Below, one piece after another: positions 1-7,041 of a DNA stretch of 17,501 nt; within the stretch, counting starts at the first letter, position 1; every line of letters starts with the position of its first letter. The position numbers and the translations under genes are program-made. Below the pieces are notes generated by a model. It made no database searches. It was not told the origin of the DNA and saw only the letters and a list, made by a program, of their open reading frames with translations. The stretch is from Nanobdellota archaeon (GTDB lineage: Archaea > Nanobdellota > Nanobdellia > Woesearchaeales > B3-WOES). Where the stretch lies: contig JAGLZG010000242.1 in assembly GCA_023131705.1 (NCBI GenBank), positions 1-17,501 on the forward strand. Direction: 5' to 3'.

Positions 1-382
1 ATATTAATTTACACCTCAACTTTTATCCCTTTTTTTTAAAACTTCTTTCATATCAAAGTAATAAAATCCTTTCTGCCAAAAAGATGATACTCTTCTATCC
101 CCCTGTATATATACTCTTTATACTCTTTTTGATATATTTAGTTATCATATAAAAATCTTTCTTATTAGGAGATGGTAAAAATGCCAATAATAAAAAAGAT
201 TTCTATAAATATTATATGATATAATCCTGAGTTTGTGCCATAATGTTTCTGTTTTAGCTCTCTGTAGGAGTTATTGGCGTTTTCCCTGAACAACGGCAAA
301 CTTGGAAAAAATATAATAATTTATACCATTTTAGAATTAAAACAAAGATTAATAAATAGATAACTCTCTTTTTAGTATTAAT
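1..382. other. AT-rich intergenic stretch, no gene recognised
   Basis: No convincing coding region, tRNA or other RNA gene is visible here on either strand. The sequence is strongly AT-rich. It holds three copies of the octamer atactctt (87-94, 111-118, 120-127) and a perfect 7+1+7 palindrome at 211-225 (attatat-g-atataat). A 12-codon reading frame from 181 is too short and featureless to call. The last part, from about 310, contains the promoter of the downstream coiled-coil gene. The repeats could be regulatory or simply chance in such AT-rich DNA. Confidence 0.5.
349..357 (+). promoter_or_regulatory. Putative TATA box of the coiled-coil gene
   Basis: The sequence ttaataaat begins 34 bases before the start codon at 383, about where an archaeal TATA box should be for a nearly leaderless transcript. 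The same nine bases occur 30 bases ahead of the rfcL start (7012-7020), which strengthens the call. There is no Shine-Dalgarno-like sequence between the box and the start codon. Confidence 0.45.
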
Positions 383-2551
383 ATGGGGTTGGAACTTAGT
401 GAAAAGGAAATTGATAGAATTCTTTCTAAACCACCTGCTCCATTAGAGGAATTGGCTGTTAAGCCAAAAAAAATCAGTGGAAAAAAGATTAAAACTCTTT
501 CTCCAGTGAAAAAGTTGGATGTTAAGCCAAAAGAAGTTAGAAAAAAGAAAATTAAATGGAGACAAAAAAAGGTTAATAAGATAAAACAATTAAAAAACGA
601 GTTAGAACAGAGAAGGCTTGAAGTAAAAAAAGAACTTTATGAGCAAAGGAAATTCTTAAAGCTAAAAGAAGCAGAGATAATGGATGGCCATAAGCAGTTA
701 AGCAGAGACAGCTATAAATGGAATAAAAGAAAGCATTTTCTTGAAAAAGAGGTTGATTTATTAGAAAAAAGAAAAAATCTGTCAAATGATGAACTCAGAA
801 AGAATGAAGAGAAAATAAAAGGCATAATAACAAAAGAAAAAGAGACTTTCAGGATAGCTAAAGAGATAGAAAATAAAAGCAGGATTGCCAATAAAAACAA
901 AAAGATATTAGACAACAAGGTTGAGTCTATTCTTGAAAAAGAAAGGGTATTGAAAGAAAAAGAGATATTATTAAAAAAAGATGAGAAAGAGTGGTTAAGG
1001 AAAAGAGATAATATTGAAAAAGAGGTTAATCCTTTATTAAAAAATAAGGATTCAATAGAACAGGAATTGTCTGAGAAAAAAGAAGAGTTTCTGGAACTGG
1101 AAAAAAGGTTTAACTTAAAACAGAAGATTATCAGTGATGACCGAAAAGCGCTAGAGGAGAAAGAAAAGGAGATAGCTGAAAAGCTTTATGAAGCAGAGAA
1201 AGCTAAAAATGAGTTAAAGGAAATAGAGTCTAAAAAGAAGGATTTTGATGAAAGGGAAAGACTGATTATGGTAAAAGAGAATTTATTAAATGAAAAGGAA
1301 AATGAGCTTGATGTAAATGAAAAGGAGCTTTCAAAAAAACATAGCAGTCTTATCAAGGATGTTGAAGATTTATCTAAGAGAAGATTATATCTTGAAAAAG
1401 AGATTGCTAAAAAGGAAAAGGAGTTTGGTATTGTTAAAAAAGAGCTTGATGTAAATGGAAAAGAGCTAAACAAAGGAAGGGAAGAAATTTCCAAAAAAGA
1501 GGATGAGATAGTTGCAAGATTAGAGATTATTGGAAAGGATGAAACAGATATAAAGGAAAGAGAAGAGGAAATAGTGAATAAAGTAAAAGAAATGGAAGAA
1601 AACATAAAAATCCTTGGAAAAGAGGAGACTAGAGTTAAAGAGAAATTAAAAAATCTTAAAGAAAGAGAAGATCTGTTAAAACAAAATACTTCTGCTATTC
1701 TTAAAACAAAGGGATTGATTGATTATGGGTTAAAGGAAAAAGAAGAAAAGATTGAAATGATTAAAGAGGAATGGGATAATATGTTTGATCTGCTGGAGAA
1801 AAGCAAGATGATATTTACTAATGAGCAAAAAAGGTTAAAGCCAGAGTTAAAAGATGCAGAGAAATATTTAGAGGTTTTAGAAAATATTGAAGAAGGAAAG
1901 AAAGAGCTGGACAAAAAGCATGCAAATATCAATGAAAGGGTTTATGGATTAGATGCGCTTGAAGCAGATTTAAAGGAAAGAGAGAGCACACTTAAGGAAA
2001 AAGAGGAAAAGATTGCAGAAGCAAAAGAGCTAAACTTTAATCTTTCTGAATTGAAGAATCAAACAAAACGTCTGAAGAACACCTATAATTCATTGCAGAA
2101 GGGTATTAATGATGAAAAAGGTGTTTTAGAAGGATTAAAAGGCAAGGAAGAGGGATTAAAGATTAATGAGATTGAATTAATGAGATTGAATAATGAAGAA
2201 TATAAGAGAAGAAGGGCTTTAAAAGAAAGGGAAATGAGCCTTGATGCAATGGAAGATAGAATGGAAAAAGAGGCCAGAGAACTTGGTGAACTTGAGTTTA
2301 TGAAAAGGATAAAGCATGAATCCATTATGCCTGCTGCAAGAGAGAGTGCACCCAAAAGAAACAAGGATATATATTCATTAATGGAAGAGGCAAGAGAAAT
2401 GATTACAAGCAATAATATAGGGGAGGCCACTTCACTTATAAAATATATACAGTCTATGCAGAGAAAAATGAAAGATGATGATAGTGAAAAGAAAAAGTTA
2501 TACTATGATATCATGGATTTAGATACTGATGTTAAGTTGGCTGAGTTGTGA
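383..2551 (+). CDS. Long lysine/glutamate-rich coiled-coil protein
   Basis: A 722-residue protein of unknown function. The first ~60 residues are basic and proline-containing. Residues ~60-640 are almost wholly charged (Lys, Glu, Arg) with regularly spaced Leu/Ile, the signature of an extended coiled coil. The last ~65 residues (from about 655) are a more globular helical tail ending in DTDVKLAEL, resembling short helical C-terminal domains I associate with DPANN coiled-coil proteins. There is no signal peptide or membrane segment, so it is probably cytoplasmic. No Walker A motif is present, so it is not an SMC/Rad50 ATPase. An internal repeat is visible: the same 16 bases (gagcttgatgtaaatg) encode ELDVN at 1304-1319 and again at 1442-1457, 138 bases (46 codons) apart. 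A structural or scaffolding role is plausible but unproved. The gene converges on the toxin gene with only 9 bases between stop codons. Confidence 0.85.
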   Translation: MGLELSEKEIDRILSKPPAPLEELAVKPKKISGKKIKTLSPVKKLDVKPKEVRKKKIKWRQKKVNKIKQLKNELEQRRLEVKKELYEQRKFLKLKEAEIMDGHKQLSRDSYKWNKRKHFLEKEVDLLEKRKNLSNDELRKNEEKIKGIITKEKETFRIAKEIENKSRIANKNKKILDNKVESILEKERVLKEKEILLKKDEKEWLRKRDNIEKEVNPLLKNKDSIEQELSEKKEEFLELEKRFNLKQKIISDDRKALEEKEKEIAEKLYEAEKAKNELKEIESKKKDFDERERLIMVKENLLNEKENELDVNEKELSKKHSSLIKDVEDLSKRRLYLEKEIAKKEKEFGIVKKELDVNGKELNKGREEISKKEDEIVARLEIIGKDETDIKEREEEIVNKVKEMEENIKILGKEETRVKEKLKNLKEREDLLKQNTSAILKTKGLIDYGLKEKEEKIEMIKEEWDNMFDLLEKSKMIFTNEQKRLKPELKDAEKYLEVLENIEEGKKELDKKHANINERVYGLDALEADLKERESTLKEKEEKIAEAKELNFNLSELKNQTKRLKNTYNSLQKGINDEKGVLEGLKGKEEGLKINEIELMRLNNEEYKRRRALKEREMSLDAMEDRMEKEARELGELEFMKRIKHESIMPAARESAPKRNKDIYSLMEEAREMITSNNIGEATSLIKYIQSMQRKMKDDDSEKKKLYYDIMDLDTDVKLAEL

Positions 2552-2560
2552 GTTCTTAGA

Positions 2561-2938
2561 TTATCTTTTCTTAAAATTAAATCTTTTATTATAATCATTA
2601 TGATTAAATATGTCAAGAACAAAGAGTATAATTTCTATTTTATTGCTTTCTATAGTGTATATCATTCTCCAGTATAATGGTAAATTGGCAATAAATAAAT
2701 TTTCAACACCATATTTTTTTATGTAGTACTTAGGGATTAATTTTTTCTTGGCATTATCTCCATAGAAAGGGTTAGATTCTAATAAATCAAATACTCTTTG
2801 TATCCCTATCCATAATGCAATCTCCTCAGAATTTTTAATCCCCTTAGCTTTTTGTTCGCCAACAATTTGATTAAGCTTCTCGTATGCTTTTTCTGCAGCC
2901 CCTTTTAACTCTATTGAAATCCTTTTATCAACATTCAT
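2561..2938 (-). CDS. RelE/ParE-like toxin of a type II toxin-antitoxin pair
   Basis: A 125-residue protein. After a helical N-terminal half (residues 1-55), the C-terminal half has a RelE/ParE-superfamily pattern: KLIPKYYIKKYGVENLF (66-82), the strand LPLYWRMIYTI (86-96) with Trp90-Arg91-Met92, then IEIILFVLDIFNHNDYNKRF (101-120) with His113 and Tyr116. In this superfamily such proteins usually inhibit translation as ribosome-dependent mRNA interferases or act on gyrase; which applies here cannot be told. Its start overlaps the stop of the upstream winged-helix gene by four bases (ATGA), so the two are translationally coupled, with the partner made first as in most antitoxin-toxin operons. 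At 125 residues it is longer than classical RelE (~95) because of the extra N-terminal helices. Toxin activity is inferred from family and context. Confidence 0.72.
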   Translation of the reverse strand: MNVDKRISIELKGAAEKAYEKLNQIVGEQKAKGIKNSEEIALWIGIQRVFDLLESNPFYGDNAKKKLIPKYYIKKYGVENLFIANLPLYWRMIYTIESNKIEIILFVLDIFNHNDYNKRFNFKKR

Positions 2939-3213
2939 CTTACTTTTAGCCCTTTTTTCATTTTTAATTTACTTTGAGGCTTAAAAGTCCAAAGAATTTT
3001 ATTTTCATGAAATACTATTTTTCCACTATAATCCAAATAATCTATAACTGCCATTAATGTTTGGTGCATAACTTGTTTAGGAAGTTTTCTCCTAAGCTCA
3101 GCAATAGTCATTAAACCATCTGCATTTTTTAGCATTTCCTCTACCATAAGCACTGTATTTAGTGTTGGACTTCTTTGTTCAGCATATCTTTTCTTGATTA
3201 TAGTTAGTTGCAT
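2935..3213 (-). CDS. Winged-helix-like small protein, putative antitoxin
   Basis: A 92-residue basic protein. The segment SPTLNTVLMVEEML (15-28) followed by LMTIAELRRKLPKQVMHQTLMAVIDYLDYSGKIVFHENKILW (about 34-75) has the helix-turn-helix plus beta-wing layout of a winged-helix DNA-binding domain; the YLDYSGKI...KILW part is the wing. The C-terminal tail is Lys/Arg-rich. It is the first gene of a two-gene minus-strand operon and overlaps the RelE-like gene by ATGA. A palindrome beside its TATA box suggests that it represses its own operon, as antitoxins commonly do. The start at 3213 is the first ATG downstream of the TATA box, about 30-40 bases after it. The antitoxin role is inferred from the pairing, not from a recognised antitoxin signature. 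Confidence 0.68.
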   Translation of the reverse strand: MQLTIIKKRYAEQRSPTLNTVLMVEEMLKNADGLMTIAELRRKLPKQVMHQTLMAVIDYLDYSGKIVFHENKILWTFKPQSKLKMKKGLKVR

Positions 3214-3230
3214 TTTATATCAATAGAAGC

Positions 3231-3248
3231 ATATATCAATTGATATAT
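3231..3248. promoter_or_regulatory. Perfect 18-bp palindrome, putative operator of the toxin-antitoxin operon
   Basis: The bases atatatcaattgatatat form a perfect palindrome immediately upstream of the winged-helix gene, overlapping its TATA box. The half-site atatcaat occurs three times in 30 bases: at 3217-3224 and 3233-3240 on the plus strand, and inverted at 3239-3246. A repressor bound here would block TBP or RNA polymerase, fitting autoregulation by the winged-helix protein. Palindromes are easier to find by chance in AT-rich DNA, but the third half-site copy argues for function. Confidence 0.5.
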
Positions 3249-3253
3249 ATAAA
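3244..3253 (-). promoter_or_regulatory. Putative TATA box of the toxin-antitoxin operon
   Basis: Read on the minus strand this is TTTATATATA, 31-40 bases upstream of the start codon at 3213. Transcription would begin roughly at 3218-3222, giving a leader of only a few bases. It overlaps the palindromic operator. Confidence 0.5.
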
Positions 3254-3449
3254 TGTTTTGGTTTTATTTTTGGAAAAGTGATTTACTGGTGTTTTACCTT
3301 GTTGAAAGGATGAAATTGGGCTATGATATTATTAATGGAAAATATGTATATTTATATTCTTCGTATGTTATTCATGTTTTATAATAGTTCATGTGTAAAT
3401 TTCGATGTGTTTGATCTAAGGGATTACAAGGGACATAGATGTAAGATAA

Positions 3450-4505
3450 TTAAATCTTGTTTATTGCTGTAATCACCTTATCTTCTATATTAAATCTTTT
3501 TCCTAAGAATTTTTCAACAACATAAATGTTTGTTAGTGTATGGTTTGTTATCTTGGAGGTTTTTATTTCACCACCAAACAGACCAAGGAAAGGTATGATG
3601 TTGTCTGCCAGATGTCTGTCAACAGGCGCTTTTGAGCTTATTTCATCTAATAATTTTTCAGCAGCCTCTTTTCCAACCTGCTCTGCTCTTTTCCCTCTTT
3701 CCCCCAGTGCATCTGCCCCTAATCTTATTGGATTTACTGCGCTGGTTTCTTCAGGGTTTTTTGAGAATACTGCCCATAAAACAATTCCAGAGCCTGTTGA
3801 TAGTGTTTCATTGTATTCTGTCTGTATCTGAATTGGGGTGTTTAATCTGTTTAAGATTAATTTTGCAGTTCCTGCCTGTCTTTCTGCAACCTCTGCTTTT
3901 TCAAGGTCTTTTGAGGCATGGCTTATCCCTTTTATCTGCATTGGATTTCCCTGCTCTGTCAGATTTATTTTTGGGGCTTGTTTTATATTTTCAAGCGGTT
4001 TTATTTTTATGCCAATCTTGCCGCTGCCTTTTGGATAATAACCTCTTCTTATAAGCGCTGTATCTATTTTTTCTGCGTATTTGCTTATTTGCGGAATAAA
4101 TACCTGATTGAAGTAATCAAAAGGCATTGACCATCTTACATCTGTTCCTCCTGTTATGTTCAGCCTTGTGTTTTCTTTTGCAAACAGACAGGGAAGCAAT
4201 AAAGATTGCAACAATAATGTTATAGAGCCAGCAGTTTCTATGTTGATATTTATTGTTTTTCCTTTTATTTTTTCAGGAATATATCTTACATAATCAGAGC
4301 CAAGCTCTGCGCCTTCCACCTTAGCATTGCATAACTGCTGCAGCGCTTTTATGCAGAAGAGATGCTGGTTTTTTAATCCCGGGTTTGGCCTTGCTTTTCT
4401 TATACTATTCACTTCAAAAGGCTTTTGGAGGATTGTTGACAAGGCGAGAGCTGTCCTTAGTATCTGGCCGCCGCCTTCTTTATATGCTCCATCTAATTCT
4501 ATCAT
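3450..4505 (-). CDS. rtcA: RNA 3'-terminal phosphate cyclase
   Basis: A 351-residue protein, full length for the family (~340-360). RtcA converts an RNA 3'-phosphate to a 2',3'-cyclic phosphate using ATP through a covalent RtcA-AMP intermediate. Seen in the sequence: the N-terminal DGAYKEGGGQILRTALALS (residues 5-23) and RPNPGLKNQH signatures; TGGTDVRWSMP in the middle; STGSGIVLWA (about 236-245); PVDRHLADNIIPFLGL; and NHTLTNIYVVEKFLGKRF near the end. His322 of NHTLTNI corresponds to the histidine that is adenylylated in E. coli RtcA. It lies 16 bases downstream of valS on the same strand with no visible promoter of its own, so it is probably cotranscribed. Archaeal RtcA is thought to take part in RNA end repair or processing; the substrate in this organism is not evident. 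Confidence 0.95.
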   Translation of the reverse strand: MIELDGAYKEGGGQILRTALALSTILQKPFEVNSIRKARPNPGLKNQHLFCIKALQQLCNAKVEGAELGSDYVRYIPEKIKGKTININIETAGSITLLLQSLLLPCLFAKENTRLNITGGTDVRWSMPFDYFNQVFIPQISKYAEKIDTALIRRGYYPKGSGKIGIKIKPLENIKQAPKINLTEQGNPMQIKGISHASKDLEKAEVAERQAGTAKLILNRLNTPIQIQTEYNETLSTGSGIVLWAVFSKNPEETSAVNPIRLGADALGERGKRAEQVGKEAAEKLLDEISSKAPVDRHLADNIIPFLGLFGGEIKTSKITNHTLTNIYVVEKFLGKRFNIEDKVITAINKI

Positions 4506-4521
4506 TTGCTATAAAAGAATT

Positions 4522-6939
4522 TTATAATTCAATTTTTATTTTTAACTCTTTATTAATTTTTATGTTTCCTTTTCCAATCACTATGTTTTCTGCTCTTGTT
4601 GTTGCTTTTATATCCCCTATTACATCATCAATTTTTTCTTTTGTTTCTATTGTTAAAATTTTAATTGGCTCTTTTAATGACTTGTTGTTTTTTGTCTTAA
4701 ACTGCCTTACTGCTGAGATAACACCAACTGCAACATCCCCTATTTTTTCTGCTTCTTTGTCTTCTAATTCCTTATTATATTCCGGCCATTTGGAAATATG
4801 AATGCTTTTGTCTTTTTCCAGAGTTTTGAAAAAGTATTGATAAAGCTCTTCTGTTATAAAAGGCATTATAGGGGCCATCATTTTTATTATTGATAATAGT
4901 GATTTGTAAAGGCCATATTGCGCTGACAGTCTTTCTTGTTTTCCCCTCTGGTCAGGATTATATAATCTGTCTTTGACAATTTCTAAGTAATTATCGCAGA
5001 GAACGTGCCAGAAGAAGTTTTCTGTTTTTCTTGTTACTTCCCCTGTTTTATAATTATTAAAATCTTCTGTTGCTTTTTTTATCAGAGAATTAAGTTTAGT
5101 TAAAATCCATTTATCTATTATTTCCAGTTTTTTTGGTTTCTGGTTTTTGTAATCTTCTAAGTGCATAAATGAGAATTTAGAAGCATTCCAGAGTTTTGTT
5201 ATAAGCTTGTTTCCTGTTATTAAATCCTTCTCCTGAAAAGGCAGATCCTCGCCAAATGTTGCTGTTCCAACCCAGTATCTAATTGCATCCACATTATATT
5301 TATCCATTAAATCTTCTGTCCATATTGCGTTTCCTTTGCTTTTATGCATTCCATGACCTTTTGGGTCTAAAACATAGGTTCCTATTGCTATGTCTTTCCA
5401 AGGTATTTCGTTAAAATGTAAATATGATTTTAATATAGTGTAAAAAGCCCATGTTCTTATGATATCATGGCTTTGAGGCCTTAATGAAATTGGAAACATT
5501 TTTTTGAATTGCCCTGGTTTTTCAAGCCATCTTATTGTTATTTCAGGACTCATACTAGAAGTCATCCATGTGTCAAAAACATCTTCTTCTGGCAGGAAAT
5601 CATTAGAGCCGCAAGTGCATGGTCTTTTTGGTTTGCTGCCTGCAGGGTCTAATGGCAGGTCTTTTGGCTCTGGAAATAAGGGCTTGCTGCATTTTTTGCA
5701 ATACCATACTGGAATTGGAACTCCATAGAATCTTTGTCTTGAGATGCACCAGTCCCATGCAAGATTATTAACCCAATCTTCGTACCTTGCCTTATAGAAA
5801 GCAGGAAACCAGTTTACTTTTCTTCCCTGTTTTATCAATGCCTCTTTGTGTTTTAATGTGCTGATAAACCATTGTTTTGTAACTATGAATTCAACTGGTG
5901 TTGAGCATCTCCAGCAAGCTCCAACTGTCTGCTGCAGATCTTCCTGTTTTATTAGTGTTCCTTGGCTGTCTAGTTCTTTTATTATTGCTTCTTTTGCCTC
6001 TGGAATTGTCATTCCTTTGAATTGTCTGGCAAGTTTGTTTAGTTTACCTTCTTTATCTATGCATATTTTTAGAGGGAGCTTGAATCTTTTCCACCAGTCA
6101 ATATCTGTTGTGTCCCCAAAAGTACAAATCATAACTATACCAGAACCAAATTCCATATCTACTTTTTCATCTTCCATTACAGGAACTTTTTGCCTGAATA
6201 TAGGGGTTACTGCATTTTTTCCTACCAGGTTTTTGTATCTTTTATCATCTGGATGGACAAATATTCCAACACAGCTTGGCAATAATTCAGGCCTTGTGGT
6301 TGCTATTTCTATTTTTGATCCATCTTCCATATCAAAGTAGATGTAATTTAGTTTTGTTGTTCTTTGCAAGTCTTCTACTTCTGCCTGCGCCAGAGCTGTT
6401 TGATGATGGGTGCACCATATAGTCGGCTCTTCTGCCTGATAGCACTCTTGTTTTTTAACTAAATCCAAGAAAGATGTCTGCGCTACTTTCTGGGCTTCTG
6501 GATCAATTGTTGTATACAGTAAATCCCAATCATAGCTATGGCCCAGTGCCTTAAATACCCTGTCTGCATAGGATTTTTCAACCTTGGCGCTTTCTTCCCT
6601 GCATAATTTCCTAAATTCAGCTCTTGTTGTTGTTGCTTTGGAAATCTTAAATTTCTCTTCAACATATTTTTCTGTTGGCAGGCCGTTATTATCAAAACAA
6701 GGCGCAAAATGAACATTAAAGTTATTCATTCTTCTAAATCTTGCTATTATCTCAAACTGAGTGTAGTGTAAAGCATGTCCTATATGCAAGTGGCCTGCAG
6801 AAGCATAAGGCGGCGGTACATCTATGCTGTAAATTGGCTTTTTGCTTTTAGGATCAAACTTGTATATCTTGTTTTTCTCCCAAAACTCGGACCATCTCTT
6901 TTCAGATTCTTTTGCATTATACTGCTTGGGAAGTTCCAT
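4522..6939 (-). CDS. valS: Valyl-tRNA synthetase, archaeal type
   Basis: An 805-residue class I aminoacyl-tRNA synthetase that charges tRNA-Val. The order is: catalytic domain with HIGH at residues 52-55 (PPYASAGHLHIGHALH); CP1 editing domain beginning near TTRPELLPSCVGIFVHP and containing GSGIVMICTFGDTTD; the WDWCISRQRFYGVPIPVWYC core; a zinc-knuckle-like CKKC...CTCGS segment; VFDTWMTSSMSPE; then the KMSKS-equivalent loop, here GMHKSKGN; and a helical anticodon-binding domain after about residue 600. It stops without the bacterial C-terminal coiled-coil arm, as archaeal enzymes do. The signature loop departs from consensus (Gly for the first Lys, His for the first Ser) but keeps the KSKGN core. 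The start at 6939 sits 26 bases downstream of a TATA box, so the mRNA is essentially leaderless. Confidence 0.96.
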   Translation of the reverse strand: MELPKQYNAKESEKRWSEFWEKNKIYKFDPKSKKPIYSIDVPPPYASAGHLHIGHALHYTQFEIIARFRRMNNFNVHFAPCFDNNGLPTEKYVEEKFKISKATTTRAEFRKLCREESAKVEKSYADRVFKALGHSYDWDLLYTTIDPEAQKVAQTSFLDLVKKQECYQAEEPTIWCTHHQTALAQAEVEDLQRTTKLNYIYFDMEDGSKIEIATTRPELLPSCVGIFVHPDDKRYKNLVGKNAVTPIFRQKVPVMEDEKVDMEFGSGIVMICTFGDTTDIDWWKRFKLPLKICIDKEGKLNKLARQFKGMTIPEAKEAIIKELDSQGTLIKQEDLQQTVGACWRCSTPVEFIVTKQWFISTLKHKEALIKQGRKVNWFPAFYKARYEDWVNNLAWDWCISRQRFYGVPIPVWYCKKCSKPLFPEPKDLPLDPAGSKPKRPCTCGSNDFLPEEDVFDTWMTSSMSPEITIRWLEKPGQFKKMFPISLRPQSHDIIRTWAFYTILKSYLHFNEIPWKDIAIGTYVLDPKGHGMHKSKGNAIWTEDLMDKYNVDAIRYWVGTATFGEDLPFQEKDLITGNKLITKLWNASKFSFMHLEDYKNQKPKKLEIIDKWILTKLNSLIKKATEDFNNYKTGEVTRKTENFFWHVLCDNYLEIVKDRLYNPDQRGKQERLSAQYGLYKSLLSIIKMMAPIMPFITEELYQYFFKTLEKDKSIHISKWPEYNKELEDKEAEKIGDVAVGVISAVRQFKTKNNKSLKEPIKILTIETKEKIDDVIGDIKATTRAENIVIGKGNIKINKELKIKIEL

Positions 6940-6964
6940 GTTATGTTATATATTTGAGAAGTGT

Positions 6965-6972
6965 TTTATAAA
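6965..6972 (-). promoter_or_regulatory. Putative TATA box of the valS-rtcA operon
   Basis: On the minus strand TTTATAAA lies 26 bases upstream of the valS start codon, which predicts a transcript starting at or within a few bases of the ATG. The ~100-base divergent region between valS and rfcL holds one promoter for each direction. Confidence 0.5.
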
Positions 6973-7011
6973 TATTACTATATTTTTATTATATAACCCA
7001 CTATACAAAAC

Positions 7012-7020
7012 TTAATAAAT
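7012..7020 (+). promoter_or_regulatory. Putative TATA box of rfcL
   Basis: The sequence ttaataaat begins 30 bases before the rfcL start at 7042, and is identical to the box proposed ahead of the coiled-coil gene at 349-357. No Shine-Dalgarno sequence separates it from the start, suggesting a leaderless message. Confidence 0.5.
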
Positions 7021-7041
7021 AAATCTCAATTACCTTTTCTT

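Noticed and set aside
1186..1605. A 139-codon minus-strand reading frame rich in Ser, Phe and Leu inside the coiled-coil gene
   Set aside because: It is the complement of the Lys/Glu codon runs (AAA, GAA to TTT, TTC), a composition artefact with no family resemblance.
2552..2575. T-rich stretch tatcttttctt after the coiled-coil gene as a terminator
   Set aside because: Archaeal terminators can be T tracts, but this run is interrupted and lies inside the convergent toxin gene, so the call cannot be supported from sequence alone.
3310..3384. A 24-codon plus-strand reading frame between the toxin-antitoxin operon and rtcA
   Set aside because: Very short, with no recognisable composition and no clear promoter spacing; such frames are frequent by chance in AT-rich DNA.
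3526..4130. Plus-strand reading frames across rtcA, some hydrophobic
   Set aside because: They lie entirely opposite a well-supported rtcA with its catalytic motifs and show no domain or start signal.
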